Of a stretch of DNA of 64,000 nt, positions 7,674-16,409 are shown piece by piece; position 1 is the first letter of the stretch; every line of letters begins with the position of its first letter. The position numbers and the translations under genes were made by a program. A model generated the notes under the pieces. That model saw nothing but the letters and a program-made list of their open reading frames with translations. It made no database searches and was not told where the DNA came from. This stretch comes from Streptomyces longisporoflavus (GTDB lineage: Bacteria > Actinomycetota > Actinomycetes > Streptomycetales > Streptomycetaceae), in the NCBI RefSeq assembly GCF_014649775.1, contig NZ_BMTR01000026.1:34319-98318 (forward strand), written 5' to 3'.

Positions 7674-9116
7674 CTAGCCGCGCCGCTCGTACACGGTCAC
7701 CCGCCGCCCGCGGACCCGGTCGTCGGCCACGATCGTGAAGTGCTCGCGCAGCGCGGCGGTCTTGGCCTTGTCCCGCTCGGCGGACACCGGCCTCGCCACC
7801 CCGGGGGCGTCGCTGACCAGCACAATCCGCTGCTGCGCCAGTACCGCGGTCCGTATCCGGCCCGGAGTCGCCTCCTCGCCTTTGAGGGTCCCGGACGTCA
7901 CGGGGTCCGCCACGAGCGCTATGTCCCGCAGCCCGGCGAAGGCGCCGGGGGAGACAAGCGCGGTGTCGCGCCGGGCCGCCGGTATGAACAGCACCGCGTC
8001 CCCGTCCTTCTTCAGCTGCCGCACATCAGCCGCGACCGCCAGGACGTCGTCCACCCGGCTCGCGGCGGACCGCTTGGCCAGCGCCTGCGGCAACAGCGCC
8101 GCCACCGCCACCACTGTCACCACCGGGACGAGCCCCCGTGACGCACGCGGGAACCGCCTGGCCTGCCGCGCCGCCACGTCCAGGGCCGTGCCGATCAGCA
8201 GCGCGAGACCCAGCATGCTGAACAGGACGTAGCGGTCCAGGAACAAGGGCTGGACCAAGGAGAGGCCGATCAGACCGACTTGTGGCACCGCGAGCAGCGG
8301 CAGCGCGACGGACGCGAGGGAGAGGCGGCCCGACCGAGGCCGGTCGAGCAGGGCACCGACAGCGCCGATCGCCAGCAGGACCGCGGGGCCGATCATCATG
8401 TGCCAGGTCAGCGGCGGTATCCAGGACACCTGGTTGGCCTGGGTCCGGCTGAACAGGATCAACGGCAGTGCACCTGCCACGGCAGCCGTGGCGGCCAGCG
8501 CCCAGGGCACATATGTCCTGCGCCCGGTCCTCGCCCAGAGCAGGGTCACCAGGTGGGCGGGCAGGATCAGCAAGGAGAGCCAGTTCAGCAGCGCGCACAT
8601 CAGGACCGTGCCGCCGTAGGCCGTCCAGAGCGCTGCCCGGCCATGTCCCCGGACCAGGGTCACGAGGAGCAGCGTCGAGATCCCGGCGCCGGCCGCGACC
8701 ATGGCGTACGGGCGTCCCTCCTGGAGGTAGAACTGCACGGCCGGTAGCAGCCCGAGCACCATCCCCGCACCCAGGCCCGCCCTGACTCCGGCCAGCCGTT
8801 GGCCGATGACCGTCACACACGCCGACGCCACCGCCATGGCAAGCACGGAGGGCAGGCGCAGGGTCGTCGTACCGGGCCCGAAGCATTCGAAGAGTCCGTG
8901 CATCAGCAGGTAGTAGAGCCCGTGCACGGCATCGACCTGCCCGAGCATCTCCCAGATGTCGGCGGCGGACCGCCGGGCCACCTGCCAGGTGGCGGCCTCG
9001 TCCCGCCACACACTGTGCTGCCGGGACAGCCCCCACAGGCCGAGGGCGAGGTTCCACAGGAGCGGGATCAGCCAGATGGGCAGGGCGCGCAGAAGGGTGG
9101 TGGTGCGGCGAGTCAT
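7674..9116 (-). CDS. Polytopic glycosyltransferase family 39-like membrane protein
   Basis: Integral membrane protein of about 480 residues with roughly ten to twelve predicted helices. The N-terminal part contains SVWRDEAATW, the acidic motif in the first extracellular loop typical of mannosyl- and arabinosyl-transferases that use polyprenyl-phosphate sugars (GT-C fold). The hydrophobic C-terminal half is followed by a soluble tail of about 130 residues. It probably transfers a sugar from a lipid carrier outside the membrane; donor and acceptor are unknown. The start is uncertain: ATG at 9116 has a weak ribosome site, and an upstream ATG at 9209 would add 31 polar residues. It appears monocistronic. 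Confidence 0.75.
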   Translation of the reverse strand: MTRRTTTLLRALPIWLIPLLWNLALGLWGLSRQHSVWRDEAATWQVARRSAADIWEMLGQVDAVHGLYYLLMHGLFECFGPGTTTLRLPSVLAMAVASACVTVIGQRLAGVRAGLGAGMVLGLLPAVQFYLQEGRPYAMVAAGAGISTLLLVTLVRGHGRAALWTAYGGTVLMCALLNWLSLLILPAHLVTLLWARTGRRTYVPWALAATAAVAGALPLILFSRTQANQVSWIPPLTWHMMIGPAVLLAIGAVGALLDRPRSGRLSLASVALPLLAVPQVGLIGLSLVQPLFLDRYVLFSMLGLALLIGTALDVAARQARRFPRASRGLVPVVTVVAVAALLPQALAKRSAASRVDDVLAVAADVRQLKKDGDAVLFIPAARRDTALVSPGAFAGLRDIALVADPVTSGTLKGEEATPGRIRTAVLAQQRIVLVSDAPGVARPVSAERDKAKTAALREHFTIVADDRVRGRRVTVYERRG

Positions 9117-9572
9117 AAGGGCGTTCAGGTGTCCTCGGTCGGCGGCGCCGACCGAAGTCAGCCTCGGGCAGACTCGGGAGCCCTGCTCCTGCCCGTGGGC
9201 AGGACGCATTTGAGGTGACGGACGTGATCACGACAGCGTTCGCACTGTTTCCGGGCACGTCAGAGACCGCCGGCACGGCTGCGTGGTCGAGGCCTGGCCG
9301 AATGGCCGAAGCCCGGTCGAAGCACGGCCGGACGGAATCTGAGTGCTGGTCCCCCTGCCCCCGAGGTGCCACCCGTTGTCGGTGGTCGGCCGACCGGGTG
9401 GCATCGCAAAGCCTATGGGCGCCGACGATCTTCGGCGAGGGCTGAGGGCGTGGGGACAAACACGCATAACGTGGGGAACCTTGACGCGCTGGGCTGTCGT
9501 GAATGTCGCGTTTAACGGAAATGGCGGCTATCGATGGCAGCCGACCCTCCCGGACCAGAACTCAGCCAGAAC
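9117..9572. other. 456-base intergenic region with a long hairpin (9367-9403)
   Basis: No convincing coding sequence. A stable hairpin spans 9367-9403: a 9-bp arm (TGCCACCCG / CGGGTGGCA) continues after a two-base bulge into GTCGG / CCGAC around a seven-base loop. It lies upstream of the glycosyltransferase-like gene, and no T-run follows on either strand. It could be a terminator or a leader RNA element. Confidence 0.45.
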
Positions 9573-10898
9573 TCAGGTCGAGGGCGAGGGCGAGTGGAAG
9601 GCGACCTCCGGGTTCTCCTTCGACGGTCCGTCAAACAGTGCTGTGTTCCGGGACCGGAGATGCTGGTCGAAGAAGGCCGTTACGTAGTCGGCGGTGATCT
9701 CGCCCGAGCGCTTTCCGGACAGCGGGGCCGAGGGGTCGGTCATCCCGAGCTGACCGCCGAGTACCGGCATGTCGGTGAAGGTGAGGTGCCCGGAGTCGGC
9801 GACCGTGAGCCAGCGCTTCCAGCCGTGCAGGCGCTGCCACTCGCGCGGCCAGGACGCGTCTTCGGCGGTCGGGGTGTGGCCGCTGCGGGTGCCGAGCATG
9901 AGGACCGGGCGGTCGGTGGCGGTAGCCGGGACCGGGGCGAAGAAGGTGCCGTCCAAGTTGGCAGCGGCGCGGATGCGGTGGTCGGCGCCCATGGCCGTGG
10001 CGGCCGCGTTGCCGCCGAGGGAGTGACCGGCGGCGCCGATCTTCCGGGGGTCGATCAGGTCCCGGTAGTCGGGATGCCGTCCGTCGTCGGTACGGGGCCG
10101 GCCGCCCATCAACTCATCGACGACGAAGGAGATGTCGGCGGCCCGGTTACGGGCGGCTTTGGCCATCATCCTCTTCTCCCCCGCGTCACCGTGCGGCGCG
10201 TCCTCGACCTTCGCGCAGGCGACACATGTACGCATGTGCAAGGCCCCGCCCTCGCCCCGGGCCTTCCCCTTGCCGGGAAACTCCGTACCGAAGGACTCGT
10301 AGGCATGATCGATGACGGCTACGACGTAACCGCGCGAGGCCAGTTCCTCCGCGAGGCCGGTGAGCGTGGCACGGTGCAGGGTGAAGCCCGGCGAGAGGAC
10401 CACGAGCGGATGCCTGCCCTTGGCCGGGCGGGCGGCGGGCCTGGCGTTCGTGTCTACGCCGGCCACCTGCTCACCGGCGATGACCTGGTCCAACTTCTGC
10501 CCCTTCAGAAGCAGTTCGGCTTCCTCGACCCCGATATACGGAGCACTGTCGCCGACGAAGCCGCCGTCGCCGCCGCCGCGCCGGGCCGGATAGAAGACGG
10601 ACACCATCAGCTCGCGGGCACCGGACGAGGGCACCCACATGTCGCGGCGGCTCGCGTCCACGAGGTGGAGGGTGTCGCGTCCGATGCTGTGGGACCCGGA
10701 CGGGCGGGGCAGGGAAAGCCCGTCTTCCCGCGTGGCCGGGGCGGACGCGGATACGGGTGCATGTGCAGCCCCGGCCGCAACTGCCGGAGTGTCCGCAACT
10801 GCCGGAGTAAGGAAGGCGAGGGAGGCGAGGGAAGCGACGGAGGCGACGGAGGCCACGGCTGCTGCGGCTCCGCGCCGCCGGATGCGGTTTCTGATCAT
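9573..10898 (-). CDS. Secreted alpha/beta hydrolase (PAF-acetylhydrolase-like esterase)
   Basis: Exported esterase of 441 residues. The N terminus (MIRNRIRRRG, then an alanine-rich hydrophobic stretch ending near TPAVA) is a signal peptide. The nucleophile elbow GHSLGG has its serine at about 293, after a VVLSPG oxyanion-type segment (near 167-171), and a later SGHLTF supplies the histidine. This arrangement and length fit platelet-activating-factor acetylhydrolase-like or poly(ethylene terephthalate)-hydrolase-like esterases of actinomycetes. A pair of cysteines (RTCVACAK) occurs in an insert. ATG 10896-10898 is chosen as the start of the signal peptide. Natural substrate unknown. Confidence 0.85.
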   Translation of the reverse strand: MIRNRIRRRGAAAAVASVASVASLASLAFLTPAVADTPAVAAGAAHAPVSASAPATREDGLSLPRPSGSHSIGRDTLHLVDASRRDMWVPSSGARELMVSVFYPARRGGGDGGFVGDSAPYIGVEEAELLLKGQKLDQVIAGEQVAGVDTNARPAARPAKGRHPLVVLSPGFTLHRATLTGLAEELASRGYVVAVIDHAYESFGTEFPGKGKARGEGGALHMRTCVACAKVEDAPHGDAGEKRMMAKAARNRAADISFVVDELMGGRPRTDDGRHPDYRDLIDPRKIGAAGHSLGGNAAATAMGADHRIRAAANLDGTFFAPVPATATDRPVLMLGTRSGHTPTAEDASWPREWQRLHGWKRWLTVADSGHLTFTDMPVLGGQLGMTDPSAPLSGKRSGEITADYVTAFFDQHLRSRNTALFDGPSKENPEVAFHSPSPST

Positions 10899-11009
10899 GC
10901 CCCGGAGCGTACGAACCTCGGGGTGGTGCCCGGCACCGGCGAAAGTGGGGAGGTCCACTTAACTTTCGTCAGGTGCGGCACACTTCGGCCACCGACCGGG
11001 ACACAACAG

Positions 11010-11043
11010 AGCCGCCCGCCGGGTTTCCCCGTGGCGGACGGCT
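11010..11043 (-). terminator. Hairpin downstream of the tRNA-like element
   Basis: Arms 11010-11020 and 11033-11043 (AGCCGCCCGCC against GGCGGACGGCT, one mismatch). It lies 3' of the minus-strand tRNA-like element and upstream of the esterase start, so it could end the tRNA-like transcript. Confidence 0.5.
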
Positions 11044-11116
11044 CATGTCCGGGTGTCCAGAGATCAAAATCGGCGGCGGCAACGTAAGCGTCATGGGCCG
11101 CTGGACGACACCGACC

Positions 11117-11198
11117 GGGGCCGGCGACGGGATTCGAACCCGCGTTGCTCTCTTTGCAGGAGAAGTAGCCGCAACCTGCGCACCTGAACGAGGTACAC
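11117..11198 (-). tRNA. tRNA-Cys-like element (anticodon GCA) with degenerate 5' half
   Basis: On the minus strand a canonical T arm (GCGGG, loop TTCGAAT, CCCGT) follows an anticodon arm TTCTC-CTGCAAA-GAGAG whose seven-base loop presents GCA, the cysteine anticodon. A four-base variable loop separates them and a CGCCGGC acceptor 3' strand follows. I could not find the matching GCCGGCG 5' acceptor strand or a normal D arm in the preceding 60 bases. It is therefore a pseudo-tRNA, a fragment left by element integration, or a tRNA of unusual shape. The standard Streptomyces tRNA-Cys has a different sequence. Confidence 0.4.
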
Positions 11199-11259
11199 GG
11201 TAGCTGTGACGGGTGGGCGGGGCACGCGAATTAGCATGCCCACCCGACTGCTGCCGCCC

Positions 11260-11469
11260 TCAGTTGCCGGTGCTGCTACCGCTGCCACCAGTCGCCCCCG
11301 CTGCTGCCTGCTGCACTTCCACCACCCTCCCCGGTACCAGTACGGCAAGGGTCCTGCGCGCTTCCCGCCGCAGCGACCGGCGCCGGGCGAAGGTCGCGGT
11401 GAGAGCGAGGATCGAGACCGTGCCTCCGTAGAGCATCGCGGTCATCGTGGAGAGGAGCCCGATCGTCAT
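11260..11469 (-). CDS. Small single-span membrane protein, unknown function
   Basis: Short ORF of 69 residues: an N-terminal hydrophobic segment (about 3-26, MTIGLLSTMTAMLYGGTVSI), a basic stretch ARRRSLRREARR, then a soluble GATGGSGSSTG tail. This looks like a type III membrane anchor with a cytoplasmic tail. AAAGGTG lies upstream of the ATG. Codon use is GC-biased at third positions, but the gene is short. Function not recognised; it stands alone between the tRNA-like element and the VWA gene, with which it diverges. Confidence 0.5.
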   Translation of the reverse strand: MTIGLLSTMTAMLYGGTVSILALTATFARRRSLRREARRTLAVLVPGRVVEVQQAAAGATGGSGSSTGN

Positions 11470-11739
11470 CGGGCACGCACCTTTCTTCCCCCATCCGGCC
11501 CGCCCGGCTCATGGCACGGGGCGGGCGTTGATGCGTTTCCCCACCACCGTACCCACGCCGACACCCACGTCAACTCCCCATACGCGCTCACCACTCGACA
11601 TGCACGGTAAGCCGGGGGCGCGGGGGTGCGGCCCGCGTCCGCGGGGTGATCGTTCGGCGAGGGCCATTGTCAGTGGCTCCGCATAGAGTGAAATCACTCG
11701 GGAAGCTCGGGGAGAAGCCCTCGGAGAAGGAGCAGAAAC

Positions 11740-12798
11740 ATGTCCGCCAACAGGATTCAGCACAAGGTGAATCACGTCGCTCTGGTAGTGGACTGTTCGG
11801 GTTCCATGCGGCCGCATGAGAATCAACTCATTCGGGTGGTGGATGAGTTCGTGGCGGGGTTGAAGGCCGAGTCCGACAGCCTCGGCCATGAGACCCGGAT
11901 CAGCCTCTACTCCTTCGATCACAGGGTGGAGAATCTCGTCTGGGACATGGACGTGAAGCACCTTCCGTCCATGCGGGGTCTTTATCAGGTGAACAACGGA
12001 GCCACGGCGCTCATCGAGGCCTCGCTGAAGTCCCTGGACGACCTGGGTCATATCTGGGAGGAATACGGAGAGCACAGCTTCCTCCAGATCGTCGTGACGG
12101 ACGGCGAGGAGAACGCCTCCGGCGGCGACCGGCGGCACGACGGCGACATGACCATTCTCGGGCCGTGGCTCGACAGGATCTCGGCGAAGATGGGCGGGCT
12201 TCCCGGTCACTGGACGTCGGCCATCCTCGTGCCGAACTCGCTGGCCAAGCGGACCGCCCAGAATTACGGCTTCCCGGCCGGCAACATCGCCATCTGGGAC
12301 GCGGATTCGAAGGAGGGCGTCGAGGAGGCGATAGGCACCGTCCGCGCCGCCGCCACCAGTTTCCTGCGGGCCCGCGAACAGGGCGTGCGCGGCACGAAGA
12401 ACCTGTTCGCGGTCGGCCAGGACATATCCATCGACGAGGTGCGGGCGAATCTGGAACCGATTCCGGCCGACAGGTACCGGCTCCTGAAGGTCGACAAGGA
12501 GATCGAGATCCGCCCCTTCGTCGACTCGCATCCGGGCGTCACGTACGAACGGGGGGCGTGCTACTACCAGTTGGGTGCGCGGGCCCAGGTCCAGCCGAAC
12601 AAGGAAGTCATCGTGGTCGAGAAGGAAACCGACCGCGCCTATACGGGAGACGCGGCGCGCAGCCTCCTGTTCGGTACGGGAATTCAAGGAACCGTCTCCG
12701 TGAAGGCGGGGAACAATCCCAATCTGGAGGTCTACGTACAGAGTCGTTCGGTGAACAGGAAACTCAAGCCGAAGACGCGTCTGCTCATCATGCTCTGA
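11740..12798 (+). CDS. VWA-domain protein (MIDAS-containing)
   Basis: Protein of 352 residues. A von Willebrand factor A domain (about 10-200) carries an intact metal-ion-dependent adhesion site: DCSGS (D18, S20, S22), a threonine in the NNGATAL segment, and TDGEE. VWA domains bind protein partners through Mg2+; bacterial cytosolic members often assist AAA+ or stress complexes, or have signalling roles. No signal peptide or transmembrane helix is seen, so it is cytosolic. The C-terminal half (200-352) is beta-rich with no recognised family. Ribosome site GGAGAAGGAGC supports the ATG. No partner ATPase is adjacent. Third-position GC is somewhat lower than in its neighbours. Confidence 0.8.
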   Translation: MSANRIQHKVNHVALVVDCSGSMRPHENQLIRVVDEFVAGLKAESDSLGHETRISLYSFDHRVENLVWDMDVKHLPSMRGLYQVNNGATALIEASLKSLDDLGHIWEEYGEHSFLQIVVTDGEENASGGDRRHDGDMTILGPWLDRISAKMGGLPGHWTSAILVPNSLAKRTAQNYGFPAGNIAIWDADSKEGVEEAIGTVRAAATSFLRAREQGVRGTKNLFAVGQDISIDEVRANLEPIPADRYRLLKVDKEIEIRPFVDSHPGVTYERGACYYQLGARAQVQPNKEVIVVEKETDRAYTGDAARSLLFGTGIQGTVSVKAGNNPNLEVYVQSRSVNRKLKPKTRLLIML

Positions 12799-13032
12799 GG
12801 AATTCCGCTCGCCTTTCGCGGGCCGGGGTGGTGCGGGTCGGGATGGCGCGGGTCGAAGTGGCGCAGGGCCTGCGAGGCGCGCGGGGCTGTGCTCAGCGGT
12901 AGGGCGCGAGCATTCAGTAGCCTGTGCGAAGGAACTGTCGGAGCGGCGCCGAACTGCCCTTATTTCCCGGGCGGTCGGCGCCGTCGCCGGTGCAGAGAGA
13001 CCGTCAACGTCCACCGACCTCAGGAAGTCGAC

Positions 13033-14292
13033 ATGCATCCTCAGTCCTCCGCTGATCCGTCTATTCCGTCAGCTCCGGCTGGTCCCTCTGCTCCGTCCCG
13101 AATGCGCGTCGATCTGCTGACCAAGGAATTCCCTCCGGAGATTTACGGGGGCGCCGGTGTCCATGTCGCGGAACTCGCCCGCGAGATGCGCGCCCTGGTC
13201 GATCTCCGGGTGCGCTGCTTCGGCGCGCCGCGCGAGGCGCCCGGCGTGACGGCCTATGCGGAGCCGGAGCTGCCGGGTGACGGGAACCCCGCGCTGCGCA
13301 CCCTGGGGACCAACGTCGAGATGGCCGCGGCGTGCGCGGGGGCGGACGTGGTGCACAGCCACACCTGGTACGCCAACGCCGCCGGCCGGCTCGCGCAGGT
13401 CCTGTACGGCACGCCCCATGTCGCCACCACGCACAGCCTGGAGCCACTGCGCCCCTGGAAGGCCGAGCAGTTGGGCGGCGGCTACGCGCTGTCCTCCCTG
13501 GTGGAGCGCTCCGCCCTGGAGAGCGCCGACGCGTTGATCGCGGTGTCGCACGGCATGCGCCAGGACATCCTGCGCGTCTACCCGGAGGTGGACCCGGAGC
13601 GCGTACACGTGGTGCACAACGGCATCGACACCAGCGTCTACCGTCCCGACCACGGCACGGCGGCCCTTGAGCGGCACGGCGTGGACCCCGACCGCCCCAT
13701 CGTCCTGTTCGTGGGCCGGGTCACCCGGCAGAAGGGGCTCGCGCATCTGCTGCGGGCGGCTTTCGAGCTGGACCCGCGCGCCCAGCTCGTGCTGTGTTGC
13801 GGGCAGCCCGACACGGCGGAGATCGGGGCCGAGACGGCACAGCTGGTCGAGGAGTTGCGCCGGGTGCGCGACGGGGTCGTCCGTATCGACGGCATGCTCG
13901 ACCGGACCTCCTTGCTCCAGTTGCTCACCCATGCGTCCGTGTTCGTCTGCCCCTCCCTCTACGAACCGATGGGCATCGTGAATCTGGAGGCCATGGCCTG
14001 CGGCACGGCGGTCGTGGCGACCGGGACGGGCGGCATCCCGGAGGTCGTATCGGACGGCGAGACCGGGCTCTTGGTCCCCGTCGAACAGGAGCAGGACGGC
14101 AGCGGTACGCCGCTCGCGCCCCAGCGGTTCGCCTCCGACCTGGCGGCCGCCGTGAACCGGCTCCTGGCCGACCCGGACCACGCCGACCGGCTGGGGGCGG
14201 CCGGGCTCGCGCGGGCGCAGAAGGAGTTCGGCTGGGATGTGGCGGCGCAGCGTGCGCACGCCGTGTACCGGTCCGTGCTGGGCCGCCGCTGA
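13033..14292 (+). CDS. glgM: Actinobacterial glycogen synthase / maltose-1-phosphate synthase (GlgA/GlgM type)
   Basis: GT-B glycosyltransferase of 419 residues. The N-terminal acceptor domain begins KEFPPEIYGGAGVHVAEL, diagnostic of the corynebacterial-type glycogen synthase. The donor domain has FVGRVTRQKG and the retaining-enzyme motif SLYEPMGIVNLEAMACG. In mycobacteria the same family (GlgM, Rv1212c) uses ADP-glucose plus glucose-1-phosphate to make alpha-maltose-1-phosphate, the GlgE substrate. A GlgE gene is encoded 17 kb away in this window, so this activity is the more interesting candidate, though plain glycogen synthase is not excluded. ATG 13033 follows AGGAAG; a second possible start is M at 13102. 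No adjacent glgC is visible. Confidence 0.85.
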   Translation: MHPQSSADPSIPSAPAGPSAPSRMRVDLLTKEFPPEIYGGAGVHVAELAREMRALVDLRVRCFGAPREAPGVTAYAEPELPGDGNPALRTLGTNVEMAAACAGADVVHSHTWYANAAGRLAQVLYGTPHVATTHSLEPLRPWKAEQLGGGYALSSLVERSALESADALIAVSHGMRQDILRVYPEVDPERVHVVHNGIDTSVYRPDHGTAALERHGVDPDRPIVLFVGRVTRQKGLAHLLRAAFELDPRAQLVLCCGQPDTAEIGAETAQLVEELRRVRDGVVRIDGMLDRTSLLQLLTHASVFVCPSLYEPMGIVNLEAMACGTAVVATGTGGIPEVVSDGETGLLVPVEQEQDGSGTPLAPQRFASDLAAAVNRLLADPDHADRLGAAGLARAQKEFGWDVAAQRAHAVYRSVLGRR

Positions 14293-14471
14293 TCCCGCGC
14301 TGTTCCGGCGCTGATAGACCCTGGTCCGGCACTGATTCGGCGCTGCTCCGGCGCCGATGCGACACCGACCCGGCGCCGGTCCGCCGCCGATCCGCCGCGA
14401 ACGCCGCAACCTCTGGTTGTCTGTTTGATCTCTTTGACCGGACCACCGTGGCCGCCGCTACGTTCCCAGAC

Positions 14472-15668
14472 ATGTCTCACACGACTTCCGCGCAGGATGC
14501 AGAAGGCGTCGTCGTCCCGGAGAATGTCGGGTCCGCAGAGGACGAGGCCGCTCCGGAGAGCGCGACCCGGGTCACGACCCTGGAGTTGTTCTTCGATCTC
14601 GCGTTCGTCTTCAACTTCACCCAGCTGGCCAGGGTGCTCAGCCGGGACATGACGCTGCGCGGTGTCGTCCAAGTACTGCTGATCTTCTGGCTGTTGTGGT
14701 GGATGTACGGCGGGTACGCCTGGCTGACCAATCATCTGCCGCCGCACCGCAGGCACCACCGGGTCCTGCTGCTGCTCGGCATGGCCTCCTTCCTGGTCAT
14801 CGGACTCGCCACGCCCAACGCCTTCAGCGGTGACGGCGTCGCGTTCGGCATCGGCTATCTCCTGATCGTCTCCGTGCACGCCGCGCTCTTCGCGTTCGGC
14901 GGTCCGGGAGCGGCCCGCAACATGCTGCGTATCGCCCCGTTCCACACGGTGGGAGCGCTGCTCATCATCGGGGCCGGCTTCCTCGACGGCTGGGTCGTGT
15001 ACGCGCTGTGGGCCACGGCCGTCACGCTGGAGATCATCGCGCCGATGGTCACCGGAGTGTCGGGGTTCGAGCTGAAGCCGGGTCACTTCGTGGAGCGGCA
15101 CGGCCTGTTGATGATCATTGCGCTGGGCGACTCGTTCCTCGCGCTCGGCATCGGCACCAACGGCGGCCAGGCCGGCTTCGGCGTCGTGACCACGGCCATG
15201 CTCATCTTCGTCATCCCCGCCTGCCTGTGGTGGGTGTACTTCGACGAGGCGGAGAAGGCCCGGCGCGCCGAGCTGGCCCTGGAGCGGGAGGGCCCGGCCC
15301 AGCGCTCACGCCTCGCGCTCACCGCGTTCTTCTACGCCCATGTGCCGATGCTGCTCGGGCTGATCCTGATCGCCGCGGCCGTCAAGAAGACCATCGTGCA
15401 CCCCTACGACGCGCTGGCCCTCGCCCCGTCCGTGGCCCTCGCCTGTGGCGTCGCGCTCTACCTCGCCGGAATCGCCTGGTTCCACGGGATTCTCAAGATC
15501 GGCCCGCAGCGTTTCCATTTCACGGCCGCGTTGCTCGCCGTCGCGGCAATTCCCGTGGGTCATTACGGAACGGCCGTGGCCGAAGTCGTACTGCTCGGTG
15601 TCCTGATCGGCACCGCCCTGCTCAGCGATCACCGCTGGACCAAGCAAATGGCGCACCTTTATCAGTGA
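14472..15668 (+). CDS. LtrA-like low-temperature requirement membrane protein
   Basis: Polytopic membrane protein of 398 residues with about ten helices. Family hallmarks are TLELFFDLAFVFNFTQLA near residue 37 and ERHGLLMIIALGDSFLALG in the second half, both with the conserved acidic/histidine residues of the LtrA family. LtrA was first noted in Listeria growth at low temperature; its molecular activity is unknown. The ATG at 14472 begins the soluble, acidic N-terminal 35 residues; upstream frame sequence is repetitive spacer. It may be read through from the glycogen synthase gene (180-base gap). Confidence 0.82.
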   Translation: MSHTTSAQDAEGVVVPENVGSAEDEAAPESATRVTTLELFFDLAFVFNFTQLARVLSRDMTLRGVVQVLLIFWLLWWMYGGYAWLTNHLPPHRRHHRVLLLLGMASFLVIGLATPNAFSGDGVAFGIGYLLIVSVHAALFAFGGPGAARNMLRIAPFHTVGALLIIGAGFLDGWVVYALWATAVTLEIIAPMVTGVSGFELKPGHFVERHGLLMIIALGDSFLALGIGTNGGQAGFGVVTTAMLIFVIPACLWWVYFDEAEKARRAELALEREGPAQRSRLALTAFFYAHVPMLLGLILIAAAVKKTIVHPYDALALAPSVALACGVALYLAGIAWFHGILKIGPQRFHFTAALLAVAAIPVGHYGTAVAEVVLLGVLIGTALLSDHRWTKQMAHLYQ

Positions 15669-15709
15669 GGCGCGCCCATATCAGTCTGAGTGAGGCGCGC
15701 ACATATCAG
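15664..15709. repeat. 21-bp direct repeat across the LtrA stop codon
   Basis: AGTGAGGCGCGCMCATATCAG occurs at 15664-15684 and 15689-15709 with one mismatch; the first copy contains the LtrA stop codon. A related ATATCAG is at 16319-16325. Possibly a small duplication. Confidence 0.6.
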
Positions 15710-15748
15710 CCGAACGCGCTTCCATCAAATAAAAGAGAAGGAGATTCC

Positions 15749-16219
15749 ATGAGTTCCGCGGTGGACCGCCTGGACATCATCGAGACCTGCACCCGCATGG
15801 GCTGGTACATCGACCAGCGTGAGTGGGAGTCGCTCGGCGATGTGTTCAGCGACGAGATCAAGCTCGACTACACCAGCCTCAACGGCGGCGAGCCGGGCAC
15901 CGTCACCGGCAAGGAACTGGTCGCCGCGTGGTCCGGGCTGCTCGGCAACTTCGCCGCCACCCAGCACCTGCTCAGCAATTTCCTGGTCGACGTGCAGGGC
16001 GACACGGCCGTCACGACCGCCATGTTCCAGGCCACGCACCGCATGCCCAACGACCACGGCGGGCCGCTGTGGACCCTGGGCGGCACCTACCGCATCGACC
16101 TGGAGCGCACGGCGGGCGGCTGGCGGATCAACGGCATCGTCATGACGACCACGTGGGCCGACGGAAACCAGCACCTCTTCGCCCGCGCCGCCGCACAGGC
16201 GGAGTCCGCGAACTCCTGA
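15749..16219 (+). CDS. SnoaL/NTF2-like protein (nuclear transport factor 2 fold)
   Basis: Protein of 156 residues with the alpha+beta cone signature of the SnoaL_4 / NTF2-like family: DRLDIIETCTRMGWYIDQRE at the N terminus, a conserved D-Y pair (KLDYTS) and ATQHLLSNFLVD. Relatives include polyketide cyclases, ring hydroxylase small subunits and dehydratases; the pocket residues do not decide which. AGAAGGAG precedes the ATG. It opens a long co-directional gene run (15.7-25.8 kb). Confidence 0.82.
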   Translation: MSSAVDRLDIIETCTRMGWYIDQREWESLGDVFSDEIKLDYTSLNGGEPGTVTGKELVAAWSGLLGNFAATQHLLSNFLVDVQGDTAVTTAMFQATHRMPNDHGGPLWTLGGTYRIDLERTAGGWRINGIVMTTTWADGNQHLFARAAAQAESANS

Positions 16220-16240
16220 GCCCCGCCGCCACGCGGATAC

Positions 16241-16312
16241 GCCAGTACACCGGTACGCCGATACGCCGATACGCCGGTACGCCGGTACGCCGGTACGCCG
16301 GTACGCCGGTAC
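16241..16312. repeat. Nine-copy 8-bp tandem repeat (GCCGGTAC)
   Basis: Nine contiguous 8-bp units, five of them exactly GCCGGTAC and the others differing by one or two bases (GCCAGTAC, ACCGGTAC, GCCGATAC twice). It fills the 190-base gap between two SnoaL-like genes. Each junction is partly self-complementary (GTAC), so it could fold or vary in length. Confidence 0.9.
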
Positions 16313-16409
16313 GGCCGCGATATCAGAAAGTCGACCACCTTTTCCTTGCTGGCTCCTGATTGCCTCGTTCAGGATTTCCATGGGATTCCTTCCATTTCTA
16401 GGAGCAGTT

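Noticed and set aside
7480..7738. Plus-strand heptad-repeat gene
   Set aside because: No ribosome site, and the frame runs into the antisense of the glycosyltransferase-like gene; kept as a DNA repeat.
11117..11198. Complete functional tRNA-Cys
   Set aside because: The 5' acceptor strand and D arm could not be matched, so I report only a tRNA-like element.
16241..16312. CRISPR array
   Set aside because: Units are 8 bp and contiguous without spacers, and no cas gene is present.
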